This document shows positions 45,266-53,530 of a stretch of DNA of 61,811 nt, piece by piece. The translations under genes and the position numbers were made by a program. The notes below the pieces were generated by a model that was not told the origin of the DNA, searched no databases, and saw only the letters and a list, made by a program, of their open reading frames with translations. Each line of letters begins with the position of its first letter. Position 1 is the stretch's first letter. This DNA is from Clostridia bacterium (lineage in GTDB: Bacteria > Bacillota > Clostridia > Oscillospirales > Acutalibacteraceae), in contig JAGAKX010000017.1 of the NCBI GenBank assembly GCA_017625435.1, forward strand, positions 1 through 61,811. Direction: 5' to 3'.

Positions 45266-46198
45266 TCAACTCACGCAATGATATTCATACTCCTGATGGA
45301 TTGTGGTTTCCGTGCTGATATCTTTGGTAAAGGAATTGCTGTAAAAAACAGTTTCATCATTGAAGCCGAATTTTTCTTTTGCTTCGGCGTAGGTCATCAC
45401 AACGGGCTTGGCTTCTGTCATACCTTCGCTGTGAAAAAATATGTGATTGTATTCCTGCCAGAAGTCCATACGTGAATGCTTAACTGCTTTCTTCTCTTCC
45501 GGAGTTACGGGAATAATGTATTTGCTTATAAATTCAGAATTATCAGACATCCCGTATGTAAGATACGCTGCGAGATAAGTTATTTTGTAATCATCGGAAA
45601 ATGGCTCGGAATAATGAAGCATTCCGAATTTCCAAAGCTTATTTTTATCAGCTAAAAACTTTTCAGGAACAAAGCTGTCCCAGAACAAAAGTAGATGAAC
45701 ATGAAAGAAGCCTGCATAGTTCTTTTCTATTGTGTAAAGATATTTGAACTTATTATCTTCTGTTGTATAGTTTCTTTTTATCTTCTTTATAAGAGCATTC
45801 ATATTCAGCTTCACTTCTTCAAGTTCAGGCTTTGAATTATCGTATCTCAGCGTAATAAAAGAGAATTTGTCATTACCGTTATAATTTGAAATAATGAGAT
45901 TCTTATTATGCTTGCGTGTATAAGACAGAGCTTTCGGATTTGAAAGTCTTGTTTTCTTTTTATGGGAAGCATCATTTTCAGCTGTCTGAAATGCACTATC
46001 ATTATTTTCCTTTGTTACAGGCATTTCAAATTCATCATACTTATTTGATAAGATTTCTCCGGTATCGGCATCAACAGGAACGTTATTAATCCTCACGATA
46101 TTTCTTTTAAGCCAGCTTGTCTTTTTGATCTCCGCAACCTTGTTCATAACTCTGATCTCAACCAAAGTATCATCATTAAAAATACAATTTGTTTTCAT
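45266..46198 (-). CDS. HUH-type Rep-like replication protein
   Basis: A 310-residue protein. After a disordered N-terminal 90 residues, it shows NLIISNYN, FSFITLRYDNSKPELEEVKLNMN, YLYTIEKN and the HUH motif GFFHVHLLLFWD near residue 165. A Tyr-rich YKITYLAAYLTYG near 207 may hold the catalytic tyrosine. This order fits rolling-circle Rep proteins of plasmids and mobile elements. It suggests the excised element can replicate as a circle. The start follows AAAGGA. Confidence 0.7.
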   Translation of the reverse strand: MKTNCIFNDDTLVEIRVMNKVAEIKKTSWLKRNIVRINNVPVDADTGEILSNKYDEFEMPVTKENNDSAFQTAENDASHKKKTRLSNPKALSYTRKHNKNLIISNYNGNDKFSFITLRYDNSKPELEEVKLNMNALIKKIKRNYTTEDNKFKYLYTIEKNYAGFFHVHLLLFWDSFVPEKFLADKNKLWKFGMLHYSEPFSDDYKITYLAAYLTYGMSDNSEFISKYIIPVTPEEKKAVKHSRMDFWQEYNHIFFHSEGMTEAKPVVMTYAEAKEKFGFNDETVFYSNSFTKDISTETTIHQEYEYHCVS

Positions 46199-46408
46199 TA
46201 TTTTTTCCTTTCATATTTTCTTATTAACCGGGTTTTGTCCGACTTTTAATACCAGAGTAAAGGCATCGGCATTTTCCCTGTCTTAAGAAGTATGAAAGAT
46301 ACAAACGAATTTAAGTGAATTTTTTGAACGAAACAGACGGATTTTTGAAAAAAAGTGTACATATACAAAAAAATCCGCCAAAACACATTTTTCATCAATA
46401 AAAAGAAA

Positions 46409-46438
46409 CAGAGCGAACACGATTTTGTGTCCGCTCTG
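46409..46438 (-). terminator. Terminator for the minus-strand gene at 46485
   Basis: An eleven-base stem (CAGAGCGAACAC / GTGTCCGCTCTG with one mismatch), followed on the minus strand by TTTCTTTTTATTG. Confidence 0.75.
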
Positions 46439-46484
46439 CTGCTTATGACAAGAGAATATGAAGATATTAAATTAAGATATAGAT

Positions 46485-47492
46485 TTAGCTTTTACGGCTC
46501 TTATAATCGTCGCACATTTTTCGTGCGGCCTCTATGTACTTTAAGGGTAATTCTAATCCGGGCTTTGAATAAAGGTACAAAAATCCGGGCTTCACCAAGA
46601 ATCTGTTTAACACATAGATGTAGTTCAGATCCTTCTCGGCTTCCTCGCTGACCTCATAAAGCTCATACAATAAATCTTTGATGTCGATTACGCGGTAAGA
46701 CGGGATTCTTCCCTTATCCATGCAAGTTTTGTTAATGAAAAAAGTGATTTCATCCGAGAGTCCGAAACCACAGATTATGTCGGTCTCATCAATAAACTGA
46801 TAAAGGTCATCATAAGCCGATTCTTCTGTTGTTTCAAGATAAATTGTTTCAAAGGGTTCCTTTACTGCCATGAAGTACATTTTTCCGTCTTTATCCTCGT
46901 ACATATGAACCCCTGCGATGGAAAGCTCCGGCTTATCAAGAATGAATTCCATCAGATTCTCCGTGAACTGGGAATGCTCATTTCTTGGCTTTATTTCAGA
47001 AGTCAGCCTCTTGAAATGAAGAAGGAAATTGATTGTTCGGCGGAAGGCCTCACTCCACTCATGTGAATCAAAGGTCCTCAGATCCTCATATTCGTAAAAT
47101 ACACTTGCGACATCAAACAATGATTCAAGCAGGACATCTTCTTCGACATATCCGTTCAGAACAGACTTTGCAAAATCGGACAGTAGGTAAATACCTTTTT
47201 CAATCCCAAAGTCCGTTTTCAGATATTTCTCAGTCGCCTCTTCATCGGTAATTATGAGTGCTCCGGGCTTGTTCAGTATCTCTTTTACAGCCTCTTCATC
47301 AGAGTCCGGCACCGTAAATTCAAGCATCAGCCTGCTCCAAAGGAACTCCCCTTCCGGATCGTTTTTGCATAAACGGATTATCAGCTTTTCCGCATCAGTC
47401 TTTTCGTCCGTTTCCTCTCTTTTCTCTTGCATTACAATTGCAACGCTTTCTGCTCCCTTAAATATGTTGTCTGTTTTCAGTATCGATTCCAT
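46485..47492 (-). CDS. Island protein of unknown function (335 aa)
   Basis: A 335-residue acidic cytoplasmic protein, not recognised. It is mostly helical by composition. A segment near residues 215-270 (TIYLETTEESAYDDLY; TDIICGFGLSDEITFFINK; YRVIDIKDLLYEL) loosely follows the spacing of DEDD-type exonuclease motifs II and III, but this is weak. The start has AAAGGACG upstream and a terminator follows the stop. It lies between the Rep-like gene and a stretch with gene remnants. Confidence 0.6.
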   Translation of the reverse strand: MESILKTDNIFKGAESVAIVMQEKREETDEKTDAEKLIIRLCKNDPEGEFLWSRLMLEFTVPDSDEEAVKEILNKPGALIITDEEATEKYLKTDFGIEKGIYLLSDFAKSVLNGYVEEDVLLESLFDVASVFYEYEDLRTFDSHEWSEAFRRTINFLLHFKRLTSEIKPRNEHSQFTENLMEFILDKPELSIAGVHMYEDKDGKMYFMAVKEPFETIYLETTEESAYDDLYQFIDETDIICGFGLSDEITFFINKTCMDKGRIPSYRVIDIKDLLYELYEVSEEAEKDLNYIYVLNRFLVKPGFLYLYSKPGLELPLKYIEAARKMCDDYKSRKS

Positions 47493-47600
47493 ATCAATAC
47501 GTCCTTTCTGTTATTATTCGCTGCATACACTCCAACCGTCTATTCAGCAATAATAATATGAAAGTTATAAACATAGAATAACCGAAAAAAACAAAAAAGT

Positions 47601-47708
47601 AAGCTTATTGCAAACCCAAAATGCAACAACCGCCATAACCCACCAAATGACCGTCTGCCATTCATTGAAAAACAGATTGCATCAAGAGTAAAAGAACTTT
47701 TAGACTAA
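47601..47708 (+). pseudogene. Possible 3' remnant of a lost gene
   Basis: An open 36-codon stretch ending NPPNDRLPFIEKQIASRVKELLD before a TAA reads like the C-terminus of a real protein, but there is no start or ribosome site. A terminator-like stem follows at 47722-47763. It may be a truncated gene left by rearrangement. Confidence 0.2.
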
Positions 47709-47721
47709 TATTTAAAACAAC

Positions 47722-47763
47722 AACTGCAACAAGACACCTATGTAAAGATGTTTTGTTGTAGTT
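47722..47763 (+). terminator. Terminator-like hairpin
   Basis: Arms AACTGCAACAAGACA and TGTTTTGTTGTAGTT (two mismatches) followed by TTTATTTA. It may belong to the lost gene upstream. Confidence 0.5.
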
Positions 47764-47846
47764 TTTATTTATGCAGAAAAAAAATATGAGAGCAGACCGA
47801 AATCTGCCCTCACTTCGTTAGTCCCACATATTAGTATGCTAAAAAA

Positions 47847-48089
47847 TTACGAATACTGAGCGATAATGTCTTTGATAATGTTTCTTTTTTCTTCAGCAAC
47901 ATTATCTTGATTAATTTTTTCGTTTAAAAACTGCTTAAAAGATTCAGTAGTTAACTCAATATACGGATTGCCACCACGAATTATCTTAACAACTTTTCCT
48001 TTTACAAGCAAACTAAACATAGAATTAATATGATCAAATACACAGTAATCAACACATCTTTTGTTAATGATTATTCTGTCATTTGTCAA
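47847..48089 (-). CDS. Small hypothetical protein, possibly truncated (80 aa)
   Basis: An 80-residue frame from a TTG with no ribosome site. The product has a KVVKIIRGGNPYIELTTESFKQFL core. Its upstream region carries a full promoter nearly identical in layout to that of the surface-protein gene at 53409, yet the start lies only about 10 bases from the -10 box. The 5' part of the original gene may therefore have been deleted. Function is unknown. Confidence 0.4.
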   Translation of the reverse strand: MTNDRIIINKRCVDYCVFDHINSMFSLLVKGKVVKIIRGGNPYIELTTESFKQFLNEKINQDNVAEEKRNIIKDIIAQYS

Positions 48090-48099
48090 TCATAGTTAA

Positions 48100-48183
48100 A
48101 GTATAATAAATGCTTCCAAGTTAATCAATACCTATTTCGACAAAAGATGCATTATGAGTTGTCCGAGTACAATTAATGGTACA
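48100..48183 (-). promoter_or_regulatory. Promoter with upstream palindromic operator (copy 1)
   Basis: On the minus strand, TTGATT (48123-48128), 17 bases and TATACT (48100-48105). Exactly 37 bases upstream of the -35 lies AGTACAATTAATGGTACA (48166-48183), a GTAC-n-ATTAAT-n-GTAC dyad. The same arrangement occurs at 53447-53530. Confidence 0.7.
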
Positions 48184-48282
48184 ACTAAAAATATACTCCT
48201 CTAAAAAGTATAGATATTTCTATTTCCCTGAACCTTGCAAAATCCCTCGGATGTGAGATTGAGGTATAATAGAATAAAAATA

Positions 48283-48319
48283 AACCGACTGACTCTGAAT
48301 TTGCAGAAATCAGTCGGTT
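48283..48319 (-). terminator. Terminator of the AAA/DUF4143 ATPase gene
   Basis: A ten-base stem (AACCGACTGA / TCAGTCGGTT), followed on the minus strand by TATTTTTATTC, 20 bases after the stop. Confidence 0.75.
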
Positions 48320-48338
48320 GCCTTATGTGCTATATAAT

Positions 48339-49697
48339 TTACAGACAAAATGTCATATATGACGGGATGCAGATTATTCCATCCTTGATCATCAGGTTTT
48401 TCGGATGAATGATATATGCGTTGCCTATGCGGTTGCTGTATTTTTCAATAAACCGCTTGAGTGACTCGGTTGTGTACCTTTTGCCGGATTTCACTTCAAT
48501 TGGGAATATTTTAGGTTTAATTTTGCTGCCGTTGGATATAAGAAAGTCTATTTCAATATCATTCCTATGCTTTTCTTCGTTGTAATGTGTATAGAAGAAT
48601 AAAGGGTATCCGTTTGCTACAAGGCACTGTGCAATGGCGTTTTCAAAAAACATTCCTTCATTGATTGACATGTTGTCGTGAAGAATCTGCTTGTAAAGCT
48701 CTTCTTCCGCGAGCTCGTTTTCGCTGAAGGTATGGCTAACAAGAAGCCCTGTATCTCCCATATAGCACTTGATATATGTCCTGTCTTCATTTAATGACAA
48801 GCCCACATTGGGATCCTTACAACTGAAGCATTCATTTGCAATCATTGAATTACCGAGCCAGAAGAAGGTATCCTGATACATCGGGAACGTTGAATTGGGC
48901 TCCAGATTTGACAGTCTGACTCGTTTTTCGTGTTGAGAAAGAAATGACGGTATCTGCTCAAAAATAGAGCTGACCCTTGAACGGTACTTTACATCAGCCT
49001 TGCTTATATCGTTCTGATACAATGTGAGAATATCCCTTTTTTCAGCATCTGCAGCAGCGAAGCTCCGATTGTTTGAAATATACTTTGAAACACTCATCGG
49101 CATTCCGCCTACAAGCATATACTGCTTGAATAACAGCATAGCTTTATGGTGGAAATCATCCTCCAATGGCTTTTTCTCGTTGAAGCATTTTCTGATGTAT
49201 TCTATCATCTTCTCTTCATTGAGAGCTATGCAGAATTCCTCAAAATCCATAGGATACATCATTATCCTGCGTTCTTCTGAGGGGATTGTGATATCCTTTA
49301 CATTTTCCTTTATGGAGATAAGGGAACCTGTTTCGATATAAGAAAAACGGCCGTCCTTCACAAGCTTTTTAATTGACTGCCTTGCTTTCGGATATTGCTG
49401 AATTTCATCAAAGATTATAAGGGATTCATGAGGATAAAGCTCTGTGCCGTATTCGGTGCTGAGCAGCATAAAAAAGGTATCAAGGTCATTAAGGTATTTT
49501 TCAAAAGCATCCTTAACAAGCTGACTTGCATCATTAAAGTCAATGATAATATAGCTTCTGTATTCATTTTTTCCGAATTCTTCAGCAATTGTTGACTTGC
49601 CTATTCGTCTTGCCCCTTCAATAAGCAAGGCTTTTTCACTCGAATAGTTTTCTTTCCAATCTAAAAGCTTATCATATATCTTTCTTTTGAAAATCAT
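48339..49697 (-). CDS. AAA_14 / DUF4143 ATPase
   Basis: A 452-residue ATPase. The Walker A motif LLIEGARRIGKST is near residue 25 and Walker B ESLIIFDEIQQ near 95. The C-terminal DUF4143 domain contains a restriction-nuclease-like core (NDIEIDFLIS near 390 and IFPIEVKSGKRY near 410). Such proteins are frequent, often multicopy, in gut Firmicutes and Bacteroidetes, with no settled role. The ATG at 49697 follows AGAGGTG; the frame to 49748 is a non-conserved extension. Two direct repeats lie upstream. Confidence 0.88.
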   Translation of the reverse strand: MIFKRKIYDKLLDWKENYSSEKALLIEGARRIGKSTIAEEFGKNEYRSYIIIDFNDASQLVKDAFEKYLNDLDTFFMLLSTEYGTELYPHESLIIFDEIQQYPKARQSIKKLVKDGRFSYIETGSLISIKENVKDITIPSEERRIMMYPMDFEEFCIALNEEKMIEYIRKCFNEKKPLEDDFHHKAMLLFKQYMLVGGMPMSVSKYISNNRSFAAADAEKRDILTLYQNDISKADVKYRSRVSSIFEQIPSFLSQHEKRVRLSNLEPNSTFPMYQDTFFWLGNSMIANECFSCKDPNVGLSLNEDRTYIKCYMGDTGLLVSHTFSENELAEEELYKQILHDNMSINEGMFFENAIAQCLVANGYPLFFYTHYNEEKHRNDIEIDFLISNGSKIKPKIFPIEVKSGKRYTTESLKRFIEKYSNRIGNAYIIHPKNLMIKDGIICIPSYMTFCL

Positions 49698-49765
49698 AGA
49701 AAACACCTCTTTCAATGGTAATATAACACATATTCTAATAAAACGCAATATAAAAAAACAAGAAA

Positions 49766-49815
49766 TCCATATAATACGCAGTTTTATAATTATTATATTT
49801 CCATATAATACGCAG
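49766..49815 (-). promoter_or_regulatory. Two 16-bp direct repeats upstream of the ATPase gene
   Basis: TCCATATAATACGCAG occurs at 49766-49781 and 49800-49815, 34 bases apart. Read on the minus strand they contain GCGTATTATATGG, and a partial third unit (TATATTGCG) lies nearer the gene. They may be paired regulator sites or promoter duplicates. Confidence 0.6.
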
Positions 49816-49925
49816 ATTTCAACAAATTATTCATCAAGAAACATATATCAATAAAACCGGATATAACACAAATCTCCTGCCCGTGATGAGCAGGAGATTT
49901 GTGTTTTTGTCCTGAAAAAAACTTT

Positions 49926-50315
49926 CTATGAATTAATCAAATAGTCTGACAATGAATCAAATATTTTTGTTATATTTCCATTTGGGTAAGACTGGAATAT
50001 TTCTCCTTTTTCATTTTGCCATACAACAATAGAATCAATATGTGTTTGTTCTATAACATAAAGATTTGATGGAACAAATGAATTAAAACTCCGTTCTTCT
50101 TCTGTAACCTTAACAACATCCAATCTTTTACCGGAACAAATACCTGTTATTTCGTGAGCATCAATTATTGTATAACTAAATTTTTGTAAATAACTTTTAT
50201 ATTCTTCAGCAAAAACAAGATTGAGCCTTTTTTCTGCTTTCAGAATTTCTTCATCTGTAGCTCCGCAAGAAACTATTACATTTTCAAAACCGCTTATAAG
50301 TTTAATAATATCCAT
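49926..50315 (-). CDS. SUKH-family (SMI1/KNR4) immunity protein
   Basis: A 129-residue protein with the SMI1/KNR4 pattern: ATDEEILKAEKRLNLVFAEE near 18-37, YKSYLQKFSYTIIDAHEITG near 39-58 and SIVVWQNEKGEIFQSYPNG near 95-113. SUKH proteins neutralise nuclease toxins of polymorphic toxin systems. It lies 3 bases after the LHH-toxin lipoprotein stop, the standard toxin-immunity order, and is therefore the likely antidote. Confidence 0.85.
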   Translation of the reverse strand: MDIIKLISGFENVIVSCGATDEEILKAEKRLNLVFAEEYKSYLQKFSYTIIDAHEITGICSGKRLDVVKVTEEERSFNSFVPSNLYVIEQTHIDSIVVWQNEKGEIFQSYPNGNITKIFDSLSDYLINS

Positions 50316-50318
50316 TAG

Positions 50319-51599
50319 TTATATCAAACCTTTCTCTGCAAGCTCAGCATAGGCTTTCCAAAACTCTTTTTTGATCGTTGCCCAATTTGGTTGTTTTGAC
50401 GGATTTTCAAAGCCCTCAGTTAAAGTATGCCATATAGAATCGTTACCATTTTGTCTATGTTCGCTTCTTGTAAGTATTGCTAAAGGTGAATCAATTTTTT
50501 GTCCTATATGATGTAATTCATAAGGATATCCATCTATGTCAATAGGAGCATTACCGGATTTCATTAATTGCAAGTTTGTTTTTCCTGATAAATCATCAAC
50601 ATATTTTAAATCTATTCTTCTGATCAATGCATTCTTACCATTAATCATTTTTGAATATAATCCAGAATCCTTTATAATTTCATATTGTTGAGTTGTATCC
50701 AGTTTACTAATAATATCAAGAGGTAATTTTGATTCTTGCTGAATCAACGCAACTTCGCTCATAGTAAGTTTTCCATGAGTAGCAGCCTTTAATAAGTAAG
50801 CCTCTTTTCCGCCGCCGATTACAGCACCGGAAATAGCACCCCACTTAAATCCTTCAGAACCTGATAAAATAGCAGCATCAAGTGCTTTACTAAAATCTCC
50901 TGTCTGATATCCCTCAACGATTGCCGCCGAAAGAGCTCCAAACATACCTGACGACAGAGCAAATACTGAGGCAGATTTTGCTGATGCCGCAAAAATCGCA
51001 GTAAAGGCTGCAGGAGCTCCTACAATTGGAGATACAACGGAAACTGTCACGCATAACAGAATAACTCCAGAGCCAATAGCAATATTTTTGATTATATCAT
51101 TTGTATCACTATCAACAATCTCTTGCATTTCTTGCACAACCGTGCTTCCGTTTTCCCCTAAAGTAAAAACATATCTGCTTCCTTGAAAATATTCGTCCAA
51201 TTCACTTAGAGTATATCCAAAATAAATATTTTCTTGAGAATTATAAGTCAGTTCTTCAACATACTCTTTTGATAAATACTGACCTCTTACTTCCTCAACA
51301 ACAAACTCTGTGCTGTCGAGATTTTTAATTGTTTCATTATAAACGAGATCTTCTATAAAATACTTTAAGTCCGCATCATCAAGCCCAGAAAAATCAATGT
51401 TAACATCTTCAACTAAAGTAACAGTTTCATCAACAAGATTCTCCGTATTTGTTTCTTTCGAAGTTTCATCTGAATTTACTTCGTTTTCTGATACTTCAAC
51501 TACTAATTCATTACTTGTTGATTCTTCTATAATCTCAGATTCTCCACAAGCCGACAGAAGCATCATAAAGCATAACAGCAATGCTATAATCCTTTTCAT
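50319..51599 (-). CDS. Lipoprotein with C-terminal LHH nuclease toxin domain
   Basis: A 426-residue predicted lipoprotein: signal core with lipobox LLSAC (Cys18), then an acidic Ser/Thr/Glu-rich linker to about 65. A helical middle part includes a hydrophobic Gly/Ala-rich region (about 170-265) that could cross or perturb a membrane. The last 80 residues match the LHH nuclease family of the HNH/endonuclease VII group: YPYELHHIGQ near 357-366, SPLAILTRSEHR near 370 and SIWHTL near 387. The gene is followed by a SUKH immunity gene and preceded by a surface protein gene. It is likely a cell-anchored toxin against competitors. Confidence 0.8.
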   Translation of the reverse strand: MKRIIALLLCFMMLLSACGESEIIEESTSNELVVEVSENEVNSDETSKETNTENLVDETVTLVEDVNIDFSGLDDADLKYFIEDLVYNETIKNLDSTEFVVEEVRGQYLSKEYVEELTYNSQENIYFGYTLSELDEYFQGSRYVFTLGENGSTVVQEMQEIVDSDTNDIIKNIAIGSGVILLCVTVSVVSPIVGAPAAFTAIFAASAKSASVFALSSGMFGALSAAIVEGYQTGDFSKALDAAILSGSEGFKWGAISGAVIGGGKEAYLLKAATHGKLTMSEVALIQQESKLPLDIISKLDTTQQYEIIKDSGLYSKMINGKNALIRRIDLKYVDDLSGKTNLQLMKSGNAPIDIDGYPYELHHIGQKIDSPLAILTRSEHRQNGNDSIWHTLTEGFENPSKQPNWATIKKEFWKAYAELAEKGLI

Positions 51600-51615
51600 A
51601 AGATACTCCTTTCAG

Positions 51616-53409
51616 TTAAGTTCTTTCTTTTCTCTTGTTGAGTTTTATTATTACCAATAAAGTAACAATACAAAATCCAGCAAACAATCCAAGAAATACT
51701 ACAGGGACAACTGTACTATCCATATTTATGCTATCTGAATCAACAATATCAGCAACACTTGACGATTCGTCAGTCGTTTCTTCGTTAGCAAAATTATCAG
51801 GATAAATAAGTTCACCTGTTTCCGAAATGCTTACACCCTTTGCTACAAGACTATTTAATTCCGAAATGGTTTTCCCTGTTGTTACATAGGCTCTTAATAC
51901 TAAATCATCACCTACGTAAATCTTTTTTTCTGTTTCCTGTTCAGTGTAAATATTTTTCACTTTTATTGTATAAATGCCATCCTCAAGGAATTTTTCGCCG
52001 TCTTTAGCAGGTCTGTTATATCGGGTATCTTCAACCAACCCATCTGCACTTTCTGTTAGCATTTCTCTTTTTACAAATAGCTGTAAATATAATGATCTGG
52101 TTAAATCAATATAAAAACCATTCGGAGCATAAGAACTATTGAGTAATTCAGATTTTGTTTCTGCATCCATTGGAAACACCATACAATTTCCGTTTCTTAC
52201 TGAAAATTCAAAATAAATTTTGTAGTGTGTCTTTTTAGAGAGAAACTTTTTATTAGTTATTTCATAATCAAGTGCAACCCTATAATCCCCTTCTTCACAA
52301 ATTTGAACAATTGTATCCGCACCGACTTTTGTATTTGCTTCTAAATAGTTTGTATAAACTCTACATTCAGCAGGATCAGCCTTATTCCTGTATTCAATTA
52401 TCAATGTTCCTTTACCAAAAGCCTGTTTTACAATCTCAAAATCTTGATCAAAATTTTCGTCGTCAAATGAAATATATAAATCAGGATTGTTATTCAATGA
52501 ATTGATATTTTGATTTAATACAAATGACAATGTAACCTTGTCACCAACATTTTTCAGAAAAATCAATTTTCCATCATACATTTTATCTGCTGTGTAGCCA
52601 CTGACAAAAAAATGTCCAATCTCCCATCCATAATGAGGATCATTCTCTTTCATCTCCTCAATTTCGGAATATCCTTCATTTTCAACCTTTTCTTTCTTAC
52701 CTAATTGATATTTATTTGAACTGTTATCCTCATTTCCTGTCATTGCAGAAATAGCATAGAACTCATATACTTCAGCAATTTTGCTATATTCATATTTATC
52801 TACATCAAAAAAAAGTATTTTATCCGTCTCAACAGCTTTTCCTAAATTATATGCAACAACTAATCTGTAATAACAACCATTCAACAGTTCTACAGATTTA
52901 GCTTCATATATTGATTCTGAATTATTCGGTTTTTCATTAAAAACATCCGTTTTGCAAAAAACATCAGTCCAATTTGTTCTATCTTTTGATATCTGAAGAA
53001 TGATAGCTCCTTTCATAATTTTACTATTAAGCTTTTTGTTATCAACAACTTTGCTTTTATCTTCAACAAGATGCCAAGATGATTCAGCTGCATTTAATAA
53101 TTCGTCGTCATATGAATAATAAATTTCGAGTTTTTCATCATTAATCCGATATGTCGGAATACAATCTTTAGATGAAATATCACTGAATTGTCCTTTTAAG
53201 AAAAACTCGCCATATGTATTTGTTTTATCTGAATCAGAATAATTTTTGATATTTGAAAACTCATACGCGGAATCTTCTTCAAAAGAGAATACCTTCCCTT
53301 TTACACCTACGGTTTCACTTGCAGAAACAGAAAAAGCAAAAGATATAAACATTATTATAAAAAGACTAAGACCAAATGTTTTTATGCATAATTGTTTGCT
53401 TAACAACAT
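51616..53409 (-). CDS. Surface protein with signal peptide and C-terminal anchor, toxin operon
   Basis: A 597-residue protein with a signal peptide (about 1-30, ending FAFSVSASE) and a C-terminal membrane helix (VVPVVFLGLFAGFCIVTLLV) followed by a KLNKRKERT basic tail. The exterior part of about 530 residues is Asp/Glu/Tyr/Asn-rich with many predicted strands and no recognised domain. A segment near 500 (GEKFLEDGIYTIKVKN; TEKKIYVGDDLVLRAYV) looks Ig-like. It is the first gene of the operon with the LHH toxin lipoprotein 16 bases downstream. A role in toxin display, delivery or receptor binding is inferred from context only. Confidence 0.65.
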   Translation of the reverse strand: MLLSKQLCIKTFGLSLFIIMFISFAFSVSASETVGVKGKVFSFEEDSAYEFSNIKNYSDSDKTNTYGEFFLKGQFSDISSKDCIPTYRINDEKLEIYYSYDDELLNAAESSWHLVEDKSKVVDNKKLNSKIMKGAIILQISKDRTNWTDVFCKTDVFNEKPNNSESIYEAKSVELLNGCYYRLVVAYNLGKAVETDKILFFDVDKYEYSKIAEVYEFYAISAMTGNEDNSSNKYQLGKKEKVENEGYSEIEEMKENDPHYGWEIGHFFVSGYTADKMYDGKLIFLKNVGDKVTLSFVLNQNINSLNNNPDLYISFDDENFDQDFEIVKQAFGKGTLIIEYRNKADPAECRVYTNYLEANTKVGADTIVQICEEGDYRVALDYEITNKKFLSKKTHYKIYFEFSVRNGNCMVFPMDAETKSELLNSSYAPNGFYIDLTRSLYLQLFVKREMLTESADGLVEDTRYNRPAKDGEKFLEDGIYTIKVKNIYTEQETEKKIYVGDDLVLRAYVTTGKTISELNSLVAKGVSISETGELIYPDNFANEETTDESSSVADIVDSDSINMDSTVVPVVFLGLFAGFCIVTLLVIIKLNKRKERT

Positions 53410-53446
53410 ATTCTTTCCACATCCTCAAAAACAATTGTTTGATATA

Positions 53447-53530
53447 ATTATAGTAAATGGTTTTATGTTAATCAACACCAATTTCGTCAAAATACACATT
53501 AAAAGCTATCATAGTACAATTAATGGTACA
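53447..53530 (-). promoter_or_regulatory. Promoter with upstream palindromic operator (copy 2), toxin operon
   Basis: On the minus strand, TTGATT (53470-53475), 17 bases and TATAAT (53447-53452). AGTACAATTAATGGTACA lies at 53513-53530, 37 bases upstream of the -35, identical in sequence and distance to copy 1. The region between is also similar (ATTTCG-n-CAAAA). Confidence 0.75.

Noticed and set aside
49698..49748. Upstream extension of the AAA/DUF4143 protein
   Set aside because: The internal ATG at 49697 has a clear AGAGGTG site; the extension includes promoter-like sequence.
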